DNA of 64,000 bases, taken from positions 63,869 to 127,868 of the forward strand of contig PXQV01000001.1 of assembly GCA_003021175.1 (NCBI GenBank). The letters are read 5' to 3'. The position numbers and the translations under genes are program-made. Below the pieces are notes generated by a model. It did no database searches and was not told the origin of the DNA. It saw only the letters and a program-made list of their open reading frames with translations. Position 1 is the stretch's first letter. Each line of letters begins with the position of its first letter. The stretch is from Halobacteriales archaeon QH_7_66_36 (GTDB taxonomy: Archaea; Halobacteriota; Halobacteria; Halobacteriales; Haloarculaceae). Below, piece by piece: positions 44,111 through 52,664 of this stretch.

Positions 44111-44776
44111 ATGGTGACGACGGGGAGAACGCTCGACGACCGCGGGGAACCAGTGGCGGGAACCGGATTCGACCTCGACCCGGCAGGTGACCTCGCGGCG
44201 CTCCTCCGGGAGCGAACGGGACCGCTCACCTCACATCCGACGCGGGACGCGTGGGCGGCACCGCTGGCGGCCGACGACGACCTACTCCGGTCGGTCAGCG
44301 TCTTCGGCCCGGGCTACACCGGGCCGCCGGAACACTACCACGAGGTGAGCGACGAGGCGTTCGACGTCCGACAGGGGACGCTCGGCTTCACGCTCGACGG
44401 CGAGGCGCACCGCGCGACGGCCGGCGAACGGTTCGAAGTGCCGACGGGCGTGCGACACACCTTCCGGTGTGAGGGGCCGGAACTCGGCGTCGTCGTCGCG
44501 GAGATCGAGCCGCCGGGTCGCATCGGCCACGTGTTGCCGACGCTCGGCGGCATCGCACACGACGACGCAATCGACGCTGAGAACCCACTCCAGCGGGCGA
44601 TCATCGCCGACAAGCTCGCGGGCGACACCGTGTTCACCGAGCGTGACCCGCGGGTCACCCGCCCGCTTGCGGCGCTACTGGCACCCGTCGCGAAGGCGCG
44701 GGGCTACCGCGCGGCGTACGGCAAGTACCAACAGCCGGCCTTCTGGGAGCGACACGTCGAACAGCCCGACCTGTGA
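44111..44776 (+). CDS. Cupin-domain protein
   Basis: A 221-residue protein with a double-stranded beta-helix (cupin) core. Motif 1 (GPPEHYHEVSDEAFDVRQG) provides two His and one Glu ligand, and motif 2 is VPTGVRHTFRCEG with the third His, so a metal site is likely intact. A C-terminal helical tail of about 80 residues (RAIIADKLAGDTVFTERDPR) is extra. Reaction unknown; relatives include isomerases, dioxygenases and sensors. It starts 122 bp from the divergent hybrid kinase. Confidence 0.85.
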   Translation: MVTTGRTLDDRGEPVAGTGFDLDPAGDLAALLRERTGPLTSHPTRDAWAAPLAADDDLLRSVSVFGPGYTGPPEHYHEVSDEAFDVRQGTLGFTLDGEAHRATAGERFEVPTGVRHTFRCEGPELGVVVAEIEPPGRIGHVLPTLGGIAHDDAIDAENPLQRAIIADKLAGDTVFTERDPRVTRPLAALLAPVAKARGYRAAYGKYQQPAFWERHVEQPDL

Positions 44777-44795
44777 CCGACGGCGACTGTGCCGG

Positions 44796-46118
44796 TCAGT
44801 CGGTGCGGAACTCCACCTCCTCGGTGACGGCCGCGTGGGTGTCGAGGTGGCCGTCGCCGTGATACTGCTGTGCGGAGGCGCCGTCGGCAGTCTCTCGCAG
44901 GTGGCGACGCACGCCCGGCGCGTCGAGGTCGGGGTACCGACTCCGAACGAGCGCAGCGGCGGCAGTCACCTGCGGCGCGGCCATGCTCGTGCCGGCGAGC
45001 CAGCCGTAGCCGCTCGGGAGGCTGCTGAACACGAGGTCGTAGAACCAGCGGCGGTCGGTGTCCATCGCGTCGCGGTCCACGTTGCCCCCGGGCGCGCTCA
45101 CGTCGATGGCCCGTTCGCCGTAGTTGGTGTAGTACGCCGGCTCGCTCGGCGGGCTGGTGAGGTCGTCGAGCGGATCGTCGTCGCCGTCGTCGCCGTCGTC
45201 GTCCCAGCGGAAGCCGATCGGGCCGGTCGCGCTGACGCTCACGACGTTCGCCGCCTCGGTCGGGAGGCTGACGACCAATCCGTCGGTGTCGAGGTCGACG
45301 CCCGCGTTGCCCGCCGCCGCGACGAAGACGGTGTCGTGCTGGCGGCCGACCGCAGTCGCTCGGTTCAGCAGGTCGAGCAGGAACTGCACGTCGGTGTCGG
45401 CCAGCGGGAGCGGATACGCGCCGAGGCTCATGTTCACCGCGTCGGCCTCAATGCGGGCGCTGTACACCATCGCCGCGAGTATCGCGCCGAACCGCGCGGT
45501 GCCGCGCCCGGTGAACACCCGACAGGCGACGAGGTCGGTCGCAGGGGCCGTGCCGAGCACTCCGCGGCCGCTCCTGTCGCCGCCAGCGATGATGCCGCTC
45601 ACGTGCGTGCCGTGGCCCATCACGTCGGTGAAGTCGCCGCCGTCGTCGGTGAAGTTCCGCGAGCGCTCGGCGTCGACCGCGTGCCGCAGGTCGGGATGGT
45701 CGGGCGCGACGCCGGTGTCGATGACGGCGACCCGCGTGCCGTCGCCGTCTGTGACGCCGTGGGCATCGGCGACGCGCTGGCTTCGCTTGTCCCACTGGAG
45801 GTCGGACAGTTCGTCGATGCCCGCTGGCGTCGCGCCGAGCTCTTGGGTCGTCACCGGGAGTTCGAGATCGAACGACACGTCCGGCGCGTGGCGAACGTCG
45901 ATCCCGCTCGGGTCGGCGGTTTCGATCGCCAGCGCGTCGATTGCACTGAGGTCGTGGACGACCCGTGCGTCACCGAGGTTGGGGTCTGTCGAACGCGTGT
46001 CGACGAGGAACCGCTCGTCGGACGCGGTGGCCGTGACCGACTGTGGCCCGAGCGCGAGGGTGCCGAGGCCCGCGCCGAACGCTCCGAGGATCGACCGGCG
46101 AGTGAGCCGTCGTACCAT
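44796..46118 (-). CDS. Tat-exported subtilase (S8 serine protease, halolysin-like)
   Basis: A 440-residue secreted protease. The N-terminus MVRRLTRRSILGAFGAGLGT is a Tat-type signal. A propeptide of about 90 residues precedes the catalytic domain. The triad is Asp134 (AVIDTGVAPDHPD), His172 (GHGTHVSG) and Ser378 (GTSMAAPQ), with oxyanion Asn271 (AAGNAG). An acidic loop (DDDGDDGDDDPLDD) may bind calcium. It ends soon after the catalytic domain, so unlike classical halolysins it has no long C-terminal extension. The AT-rich promoter with an inverted repeat lies at 46141-46167. Confidence 0.93.
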   Translation of the reverse strand: MVRRLTRRSILGAFGAGLGTLALGPQSVTATASDERFLVDTRSTDPNLGDARVVHDLSAIDALAIETADPSGIDVRHAPDVSFDLELPVTTQELGATPAGIDELSDLQWDKRSQRVADAHGVTDGDGTRVAVIDTGVAPDHPDLRHAVDAERSRNFTDDGGDFTDVMGHGTHVSGIIAGGDRSGRGVLGTAPATDLVACRVFTGRGTARFGAILAAMVYSARIEADAVNMSLGAYPLPLADTDVQFLLDLLNRATAVGRQHDTVFVAAAGNAGVDLDTDGLVVSLPTEAANVVSVSATGPIGFRWDDDGDDGDDDPLDDLTSPPSEPAYYTNYGERAIDVSAPGGNVDRDAMDTDRRWFYDLVFSSLPSGYGWLAGTSMAAPQVTAAAALVRSRYPDLDAPGVRRHLRETADGASAQQYHGDGHLDTHAAVTEEVEFRTD

Positions 46119-46146
46119 GCCTCGCCGGTGGTAGCCGCTGGACGTA

Positions 46147-46166
46147 ATAATAGATGATGTTATTAT
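46147..46166 (-). promoter_or_regulatory. AT-rich inverted repeat in the protease promoter
   Basis: ATAATA at 46147-46152 and TATTAT at 46161-46166 form a 6-bp inverted repeat with an 8-bp spacer, 29-48 bp upstream of the protease ATG (46118). It is the only strongly AT-rich stretch nearby and covers the expected TATA position, so it may be both promoter and operator. Confidence 0.4.
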
Positions 46167-46349
46167 CGGGACGAATGAGCGCGAGCCAGCGACGGGGACT
46201 CGGGACCCGTCGTCGGTCGTCTTTCCGTCGGCCCAGTCGCGCTATCGGGCGGATTCGTCTCGCTCGGCGGGTGACGTCGCCGCTCGATGCCGAAATCGTC
46301 AAAAGGGCGTCGTACCCGGCGCTGTCGCTCCGCCGTGTGAGACAAGGTA

Positions 46350-46475
46350 TGGCCGGGGCGGGCTCCGAACCCGCGATCTCCGCATGTCCCAGGTTCCGGG
46401 CGACAGCCCGGGGGAATGCGTGAAAGCCGCTCAACCCTATGAGTGCGGCGCTATGTCCAGCTAAGCCACCCGGCC
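46350..46475 (-). tRNA. Elongator tRNA-Met (CAT) with a 52-nt intron
   Basis: Minus-strand tRNA. Acceptor stem GGCCGGG (46475-46469) pairs with CCCGGCC (46357-46351); discriminator A at 46350. D arm GCTTAGCTGGACATAGC, T arm GCGGGTTCGGAGCCCGC. The anticodon stem CCGCA/TGCGG is interrupted after position 37 by an intron at 46386-46437; removing it gives loop CTCATAA with anticodon CAT. An intron in elongator tRNA-Met at this site is known in haloarchaea. Mature length is 74 nt without CCA. Confidence 0.9.
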
Positions 46476-46587
46476 GCACCACTGCGTAATCCGCTGGCGG
46501 ACTTGAACCTGTCTATCCACGCCGACAACGGGACAAGAATCGAGTGAGGCAGACGCGAAAGGAGCGTCGGAAGAGAGCGAAGCGTCG

Positions 46588-46863
46588 TCAGCGGGCGCGC
46601 ATCTGGAAGCGGACGGTGTCGCCGCTCCGGACCTGACTGTTCGAGGAGAGTCGCTCGCGAGAGTCGTGGGACTCGCGGACGGCAATCGTATCAGTTCGGA
46701 GGCGGTCGGCTTCCAGAATGGCCGGCCGAACCTGCGGTCCGTACTCCTCGGCGAGCGCCGCGACGACGTCGTCGAGCGTCGCGTCCTCCGGCACCGACAC
46801 CGTGGCGCGTCGGGCCCCCGCCCGCGCCACGAGCGCCCCTTCGAGTCTCACGTCCACCAGCAT
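46588..46863 (-). CDS. MoaD/ThiS-like beta-grasp protein without C-terminal Gly-Gly
   Basis: A 91-residue ubiquitin-like protein from ATG 46863 (MLVDVRLEGALVARAGA). The pattern VSVPEDATLDDVVAALAEEY and SGDTVRFQM is that of MoaD/ThiS/SAMP proteins. The C-terminus is RFQMRAR, so the Gly-Gly needed for thiocarboxylate or isopeptide formation is absent. It is therefore probably not a sulfur carrier or protein modifier but a structural paralogue. Divergent from the aldolase gene. Confidence 0.8.
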   Translation of the reverse strand: MLVDVRLEGALVARAGARRATVSVPEDATLDDVVAALAEEYGPQVRPAILEADRLRTDTIAVRESHDSRERLSSNSQVRSGDTVRFQMRAR

Positions 46864-46893
46864 ATCTGCCGCAACGCTCGCCACTCACTAAAA

Positions 46894-46911
46894 GTTTACT
46901 CGATTCCGAAA
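46894..46911 (+). promoter_or_regulatory. TACT-N7-GA operator candidate, aldolase promoter
   Basis: GTTTACT at 46894-46900, seven bases, then GAAAA. It lies between the divergent beta-grasp gene and the aldolase (ATG 46957), upstream of a TATA-like CGTTTTAC near 46926. The same pattern occurs at 51396 and, inverted, at 55717-55735. It resembles the published haloarchaeal TrmB site TACT-N7/8-GAGTA, with a degenerate right half here. Confidence 0.5.
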
Positions 46912-46956
46912 AAGAACGTGCGCAATCGTTTTACCCGCCGGCGACAACCACGGTGC

Positions 46957-47874
46957 ATGACACAGGAAGCGCCACAGCCGGGGGCGGCCGACCCGCTCTC
47001 GCTGCGGGGCGTCGTCCCGCCGACCGTGACGGCGTTCCGCGACGACGAGTCGCTGAACGCCGACGCGACCGCCGCCCACGCGCGGTTCGTCGTCGACCGC
47101 GGCGCGACGGGCGTCTTCCCGCTCGGCACCAACGGTGAGTTTCCGCTCGTGACCGCCGACGAACGCGAGCGAGTCGTCGAGTGTGTCGTCGACGAGGTGG
47201 GCGGCGAGGTGCCCGTAATCGCCGGCGTCGGTGCGCCGAGCACGCGCGAAACCGTCGTCAACGCACGGGCGGCCGCCGACGCAGGTGCCGACGGCGTCGT
47301 GGTCGTGACGCCGTTCTACTATCCGCTCGACGACAGGGCGGCCGTCGGACACTACCGGCGCGTCGTCGAGGCGGTCGACCTGCCGACGTACGTCTACCAC
47401 ATTCCGAGCAAGACCGGCAACGCGCTGTCGCTGTCGGCGCTGTCCGCCCTCGTCGAGGCGGGCGTCGCCGGCGTGAAGGACTCCAGCAAGGACGCGCCGT
47501 GGCTCGGACAGGCCATCGACGCCAACCCGGAACTGACGTTCCTCGCCGGCTCCGACTCGCTGCTGTTCCCCGGCCTTCAGGTCGGGTGTACCGGCGTCGT
47601 CAGCGCCGTCGCGAACGTCTTTCCGGAACTCGTCGTCGACCTGTACGAGGCGTACGACGCCGGCGACAGAGAGCGGGCCCGCGACCTCCAGAGCACGGTG
47701 TACGACGTGCGGGACGCGCTCAAGCGCGGCCCATACATGGCCGGCGTCAAGACGGCGCTCACGCTACGCGGTGACGCTCCCGATGCAGGCCCGCTCCGCA
47801 GTCCGCTACGAGCGATGGACGAGTCCGACCGCGAGACACTCGCGGCCGACCTCGCGGACCTCAGCGTCCTGTAA
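46957..47874 (+). CDS. DapA/KdgA-family aldolase (2-keto-3-deoxy-(6-phospho)gluconate aldolase)
   Basis: Class I aldolase of 305 residues from ATG 46957. The Schiff-base Lys174 is in VAGVKDSSKD, Tyr147 in YVYHIPS and the carboxylate-binding loop in GTNGEFPL. Members of this family in archaea cleave KDG or KDPG to pyruvate plus glyceraldehyde or glyceraldehyde-3-phosphate. Its place in a cluster with gluconate dehydratase, KDG kinase and pyruvate kinase favours that role over dihydrodipicolinate synthesis. An operator-like site lies 45 bp upstream. Confidence 0.88.
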   Translation: MTQEAPQPGAADPLSLRGVVPPTVTAFRDDESLNADATAAHARFVVDRGATGVFPLGTNGEFPLVTADERERVVECVVDEVGGEVPVIAGVGAPSTRETVVNARAAADAGADGVVVVTPFYYPLDDRAAVGHYRRVVEAVDLPTYVYHIPSKTGNALSLSALSALVEAGVAGVKDSSKDAPWLGQAIDANPELTFLAGSDSLLFPGLQVGCTGVVSAVANVFPELVVDLYEAYDAGDRERARDLQSTVYDVRDALKRGPYMAGVKTALTLRGDAPDAGPLRSPLRAMDESDRETLAADLADLSVL

Positions 47875-47928
47875 TCGGTCGATTTAGTACCGCCTGCGGA
47901 CCAACGATCCGATAGCACTCCCCTCTCC

Positions 47929-49623
47929 ATGAACTCCGAACGCACGTGGTGGAAGAACGCCGTCGTCTACCAGGTATATCCACAGAGCTTCGACGACTCC
48001 GACGGCGACGGCGTGGGTGACATCCCCGGCATCATCGACCGACTGGACTACCTCGCCGACCTCGGCGTCGACGTCGTCTGGCTCAACCCCGTCTACGAGT
48101 CGCCACACCACGACGACGGCTACGACGTGCGGGACTACCGAGCGGTCCGCGACGAGTACGGCGACATCGCCGAGTGGGAGCGGCTGCTCGACGGCCTCCA
48201 CGACCGCGGGATACGGCTCGTCATGGACTTCGTCCCGAACCACACCAGCGACGAACACCCGTGGTTCCGAGCCTCCCGAACCGATCCCGACGGCGAGTAC
48301 GGCGACTACTACATCTGGCGACCGGGCGACCCGGCCACGGACGCGACCGACACGCCGGGACCGGCCGACCGAGCGCCGCCGAACGACTGGCAGTCGTACT
48401 TCGGTGGTCCCGCGTGGACGTGGGATGCCACCCGCGGCGCGTACTACCTCCACCTGTTCGACGAGCACCAGCCGGACCTCGACTGGACGAATCCAGACGT
48501 GCGCGAGGGCATCTACGACCGGATGAACTGGTGGCTAGAGAAGGGGATCGACGGCTTCCGGCTCGACGTCGTCAACCTCATCTCGAAGCCCGAGGGCCTC
48601 CCCGACAGCGACTCCGACGGTGACACGACCGGGCTGAGCCAGTGCGTGGAGGGGCCGCGGCTCGACGAGTATCTCGCCGAGATGCGCGAGGCGACGTTCG
48701 GCCGCTACGACGCCGTCGCAATCGGCGAGACGCCCGACATCACCCTCGAAGAGGCGCGGCACCACACCGGCCCGGACGGCCCCCTCGACATGGTGCTTCA
48801 CTTCGAGCACATGGGGCTCGACAGCGACGACGAGGACGGCTGGTGGTCGGTTCGCGAGTGGGACCTCACGGAACTGAAACGGGTCGTCGACCGCTGGCAG
48901 ACGGGACTGGGCGACGGCTGGCACGGCGTCTATCTCGGCAACCACGACCAGCCGCGGATCGTCTCGCGGTTCGGCGACGACGGCGGGTATCGCCGCGAGT
49001 CCGCCACCATGCTCGCCACCCTCCTGTTGACGCTCCGCGGCACCCCGTTCGTTCATCAGGGCGACGAACTCGGCATGACGAACTACCCGTTCGAGGCACG
49101 CGAGGAACTCGCCGACGCGGGGACGCTGGGCCGCATCGACGAGGCAGTCGCGGCAGGGCGCATCGACGGCTTCGACGACGCGCGTGAGATCGTACGCTAC
49201 CGGACGCGCGACAACGCCCGGACGCCGATGCAGTGGGACGCCACCGAACACGCCGGCTTCACGACGGGCGAGCCGTGGCTCCCGGTCAACCCCGACCACG
49301 AGACGGTCAACGTCGAGCGGGAGCGTGGCGACCCGGACAGCGTGCTCGCGTACTACCGGCGGCTCGTCGCGCTCCGCGGGGAGACGCCCGCGCTCGTCTC
49401 CGGCGAGTACGAGCCCGTGTTGCCCGACGACGAGTCGGCGTTCGCGTACCGGCGGACGCTCGACGGCGACCGTCTGCTCGTCCTCCTCAACTTCGACGAC
49501 GGAGAGACGACGGTCGACCTGTCGCTCGACGGCGTGACCCGGCTGGTCGGGAACTACGACGCCCCCGCGGACCGCACCGTCCTCCGACCGTACGAGGCGC
49601 GACTCTACCGACTTCAGGAATGA
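47929..49623 (+). CDS. GH13 alpha-glucosidase, likely alpha-1,6-type (copy 1)
   Basis: Cytoplasmic glycoside hydrolase of 564 residues, no signal peptide. Conserved regions: DFVPNHTSDEH, GFRLDVVNLIS with nucleophile Asp213, AIGETPD with acid Glu267 and GNHDQPR with Asp340. It fits the oligo-1,6-glucosidase/alpha-glucosidase subfamily. Val214 after the nucleophile is the residue found in enzymes that prefer alpha-1,6 bonds, so isomaltose-type sugars are the predicted substrates. An Asp-rich loop (SDSDGDG) near residue 25 probably binds calcium. The stop overlaps the start of copy 2 (ATGA). Confidence 0.92.
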   Translation: MNSERTWWKNAVVYQVYPQSFDDSDGDGVGDIPGIIDRLDYLADLGVDVVWLNPVYESPHHDDGYDVRDYRAVRDEYGDIAEWERLLDGLHDRGIRLVMDFVPNHTSDEHPWFRASRTDPDGEYGDYYIWRPGDPATDATDTPGPADRAPPNDWQSYFGGPAWTWDATRGAYYLHLFDEHQPDLDWTNPDVREGIYDRMNWWLEKGIDGFRLDVVNLISKPEGLPDSDSDGDTTGLSQCVEGPRLDEYLAEMREATFGRYDAVAIGETPDITLEEARHHTGPDGPLDMVLHFEHMGLDSDDEDGWWSVREWDLTELKRVVDRWQTGLGDGWHGVYLGNHDQPRIVSRFGDDGGYRRESATMLATLLLTLRGTPFVHQGDELGMTNYPFEAREELADAGTLGRIDEAVAAGRIDGFDDAREIVRYRTRDNARTPMQWDATEHAGFTTGEPWLPVNPDHETVNVERERGDPDSVLAYYRRLVALRGETPALVSGEYEPVLPDDESAFAYRRTLDGDRLLVLLNFDDGETTVDLSLDGVTRLVGNYDAPADRTVLRPYEARLYRLQE

Positions 49624-51377
49624 CAGACGAACGCACCGTCTCCGACGACACGACGCTCGCCGTCGCGCCGGACGTGAACGCGGCGTGGTGGCAGGACGCC
49701 GTCGTCTACCAGGTATATCCGTGGAGCTTCAACGACAGCGACGGCGACGGCATCGGCGATCTGGCCGGCATCATCGAGAGGCTCGATTATCTGGAGTGGC
49801 TCGGCGTCGACGTCGTCTGGCTCAACCCCGTCTACGAGTCGCCGCAGGTGGACAACGGCTACGACATCTCGAACTACCGGGCGATCCACGACCAGTTCGG
49901 GACGATGACCGAGTGGGAGCGACTCCTCGACGGCCTCCACGACCGCGACATGCGGCTGGTGATGGACCTCGCCGTGAACCACACCTCCGACGAGCACGTG
50001 TGGTTTCAGGAGTCGCGGCGCGATCCGGAGAGCCGCTTCGGCGACTACTACATCTGGCGGTTGGGTCGGGAGGCCGACCCGTCGGTCCACGACTCCACCC
50101 CCGGACCGCCGGGGCGTGCGCCGCCGAACAACTGGGAGTCGCACTTCGGCGGCTCCGCGTGGGCGTGGGACGACTGTCGCGAGGCGTACTACCTCCACCT
50201 GTACCACGACCGACAGCCGGATCTCAACTGGGCGAATCCGGCGGTTCGCGAGGAGATCTACGAGCTGATGGAGTGGTGGCTGGAGAAGGGGATCGACGGC
50301 TTCCGGCTCGACGTCATCAACCTCATCTCGAAGCCCGAGGGCCTCCCCGACGGCAATCCCGACGGCGACTGGGTTGGCAGCGAACACTTCGTCGACGGCC
50401 CGCAGGCGACGGCGTATCTCGACGAGTTACACGAGCGCGTGCTGTCGCGGTACGACGCCATGACGGTCGGTGAACTGCCAGACGTGAGCATTCAGGGTGC
50501 TCGCGAGTACACCGGCCCGGACGGCCCGCTCGACATGGCGTTCAGCTTCGACCACGTCCAACTCGACTTCGGCGACTCCGGCCGGTGGGCGATCGGCGAC
50601 TGGTCGCTCCCGGAGTTGAAGGCCGTGTTGAGCGGCTGGCAGACGGGGCTCGCGGACGGCGGCTGGAGCGCGCTGTTCTTCGAGAACCACGACCAGCCGC
50701 GGATCGTCTCGCGGTTCGGCGACGACGAGCGGTTCCGCCACGCGTCGGCGACGCTGTTCGCGACGCTGCTTCTCACCCTCCGTGGCACTCCGTTCGTGTA
50801 TCAGGGACAGGAACTCGGGATGACGAACCCCTCCTTCGAGAGCCTAGACGCGCTCCGTGACGTGGACACGATACGGAACGTCCGAATGCTGATGGAGGAG
50901 CGCGGCATCACCGACTACGACGAGATCCGGGAGCTGGTCGAACACCGGACGCGCGACAACGCCCGGACGCCGATGCAGTGGGACGCCACCGACCGCGCCG
51001 GCTTCACGAGCGGCGAGCCGTGGATGCCTGTCAACCCCAACCACCGCGAGATCAACGTGGCCGACGCACAGGCTCGACCGGGGTCGGTGCTGCAGTTCTA
51101 CCGGCGGCTCATCGATCTGCGAGCGGAGACGCCGACGCTCGTCCACGGCGACTACGAACTGCTGTTCCCGAATCACGAGTCCGTCTACGCCTACCGGCGA
51201 CGACTGGACGACGAGACGATTCTGGTCGTCCTCAACTTCGACGACGGCTACACGAGCATCGACGTGCCCGGAGCCGACCCGGACGCGACGCTGCTGCTCG
51301 GGAACTACGACGACACTACGACGCCGGCGGGACCGCTCGACCTCCGACCCTTCGAAGCCCGCATCTACGAACGCTAA
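49620..51377 (+). CDS. GH13 alpha-glucosidase, likely alpha-1,6-type (copy 2)
   Basis: A 585-residue paralogue of the preceding gene, starting in its stop codon (ATG 49620). An N-terminal extension of about 20 residues precedes the shared WWQDAVVYQVYPWSF start. Catalytic residues: Asp231 (GFRLDVINLIS), Glu285 (TVGELPD) and Asp358 (ENHDQPR). Val232 again suggests alpha-1,6 preference. The two copies differ in loops around the active site (SDSDGDTT in copy 1 against NPDGDW here), so they may cut sugars of different chain length. No signal peptide, so the substrate must be imported. Confidence 0.92.
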   Translation: MTDERTVSDDTTLAVAPDVNAAWWQDAVVYQVYPWSFNDSDGDGIGDLAGIIERLDYLEWLGVDVVWLNPVYESPQVDNGYDISNYRAIHDQFGTMTEWERLLDGLHDRDMRLVMDLAVNHTSDEHVWFQESRRDPESRFGDYYIWRLGREADPSVHDSTPGPPGRAPPNNWESHFGGSAWAWDDCREAYYLHLYHDRQPDLNWANPAVREEIYELMEWWLEKGIDGFRLDVINLISKPEGLPDGNPDGDWVGSEHFVDGPQATAYLDELHERVLSRYDAMTVGELPDVSIQGAREYTGPDGPLDMAFSFDHVQLDFGDSGRWAIGDWSLPELKAVLSGWQTGLADGGWSALFFENHDQPRIVSRFGDDERFRHASATLFATLLLTLRGTPFVYQGQELGMTNPSFESLDALRDVDTIRNVRMLMEERGITDYDEIRELVEHRTRDNARTPMQWDATDRAGFTSGEPWMPVNPNHREINVADAQARPGSVLQFYRRLIDLRAETPTLVHGDYELLFPNHESVYAYRRRLDDETILVVLNFDDGYTSIDVPGADPDATLLLGNYDDTTTPAGPLDLRPFEARIYER

Positions 51378-51395
51378 CCGGATGGTCCGCAAAGC

Positions 51396-51414
51396 GTTTA
51401 CTACATGCCGAGTG
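51396..51414 (+). promoter_or_regulatory. TACT-N7-GAGTG operator candidate, gluconate dehydratase promoter
   Basis: GTTTACT at 51396-51402, seven bases, then GAGTG at 51410-51414. This differs by one base from the published TrmB consensus TACT-N7-GAGTA. It overlaps the region about 25-30 bp before ATG 51426 where a TATA box is expected, so a bound protein would block transcription of the dehydratase and KDG kinase pair. Confidence 0.6.
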
Positions 51415-51425
51415 AATAAATCAGC

Positions 51426-52664
51426 ATGACCAAGGACTACGCCGACCTCCACGACCCGAACGCGGAGTACACGGCGCGAAATCTGTCCGCGGAGACGATG
51501 GGCGTCACGGCGAAGCGCGGCGGCGGGCGCGACGTCGAGATAACCGACGTGCAGACGACGATGGTCGACGGGAACTTCCCGTGGACGCTCGTCCGGGTCT
51601 ACACCGACGCCGGCATCGTCGGCACCGGCGAGGCGTACTGGGGTGCGGGCGTCCCCGAACTCATCGAGCGGATGACGCCGTTCCTCGTCGGCGAGAATCC
51701 GCTCGACATCGACCGGCTCTACGAACACCTCGTCCAGAAGATGTCCGGTGAGGGGAGCATCGAGGGCGTCACCGTCACCGCCATCTCTGGCATCGAGGTG
51801 GCGCTCCACGACCTCGCGGGGAAGATTCTCGAACTCCCGGCCTACCAACTCCTCGGGGGGAAGTACCGCGACGAGATGCGCGTCTACTGTGACTGTCACA
51901 CCGAGGCCGAGGCCGACCCCGAGGCGTGTGCCGACGAGGCCGAGCGGGTGATCGAGGAGTTGGGCTACGACGCGTTGAAGTTCGACCTCGACGTGTCCAG
52001 CGGCCACGAGAAGGACCGCGCCAACCGGCACCTTCGGCCCGCCGAGATACGCCACAAGGCGGAGATAGTCGAGCGCATCACGGACCGAGTCGGCGACCGG
52101 GCCGACGTCGCCTTCGACTGTCACTGGAGCTACGCCGCCGGGTCGGCCGAGCGACTCGCCGCCGAACTGGAGCCGTACGACGTCTGGTGGCTCGAAGACC
52201 CCGTCCCGCCCGAGAATCTCGACGTGCAGGAGGCGGTGACGAAGTCGACGCTCACGCCGGTCGTCGCCGGCGAGAACCGCTACCGAGTGACGGAGCTTCG
52301 CCGACTGATCGAAACGGGCGCGGTCGACATCGTCGCGCCGGACATGCCGAAGGTCGGTGGGATGCGCGAAACCCGGAAGATAGCGGACGTGGCGAGCGGG
52401 CGATACATTCCGGTGGCGATGCACAACGTCTCCTCGCCGGTGGCAACGACGGCGGCCGCACACGTCGGCGCGGCCGTTCCGAACGCGCTGGCCGTCGAGT
52501 ACCACTCCTACGAACTCGGCTGGTGGAGCGACCTCGTGGAGGAGTCCGTGATCGAGGACGGCTACATCACCGTCCCCGAGGAGCCCGGACTCGGCGTGAC
52601 CCCCGACATGGACGCGGTCGCAGAACACATGGTCGAGGGGGAGACACTGTTCGACGAGCGATGA
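51426..52664 (+). CDS. gad: D-gluconate/D-galactonate dehydratase (enolase superfamily)
   Basis: Removes water from gluconate or galactonate to give 2-keto-3-deoxy acids. It has 412 residues of the mandelate-racemase/muconate-lactonising type. The N-terminal capping domain is followed by a barrel with metal ligands around VAFDCHWSY, WWLEDPVPPEN and VVAGENRY, and a catalytic His in AMHNVSSPVA. A long Glu/Asp-rich segment (HTEAEADPEACADEAERV) is typical of the haloarchaeal enzymes. The stop overlaps the KDG kinase start (ATGA); together they convert gluconate to KDPG. Confidence 0.93.
   Translation: MTKDYADLHDPNAEYTARNLSAETMGVTAKRGGGRDVEITDVQTTMVDGNFPWTLVRVYTDAGIVGTGEAYWGAGVPELIERMTPFLVGENPLDIDRLYEHLVQKMSGEGSIEGVTVTAISGIEVALHDLAGKILELPAYQLLGGKYRDEMRVYCDCHTEAEADPEACADEAERVIEELGYDALKFDLDVSSGHEKDRANRHLRPAEIRHKAEIVERITDRVGDRADVAFDCHWSYAAGSAERLAAELEPYDVWWLEDPVPPENLDVQEAVTKSTLTPVVAGENRYRVTELRRLIETGAVDIVAPDMPKVGGMRETRKIADVASGRYIPVAMHNVSSPVATTAAAHVGAAVPNALAVEYHSYELGWWSDLVEESVIEDGYITVPEEPGLGVTPDMDAVAEHMVEGETLFDER

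Noticed and set aside
46957-47874. Aldolase as dihydrodipicolinate synthase for lysine synthesis
   Set aside because: It is of the DapA superfamily, but its neighbours are sugar-acid enzymes and no lysine genes are present; the KD(P)G role fits better, although only an assay would decide.
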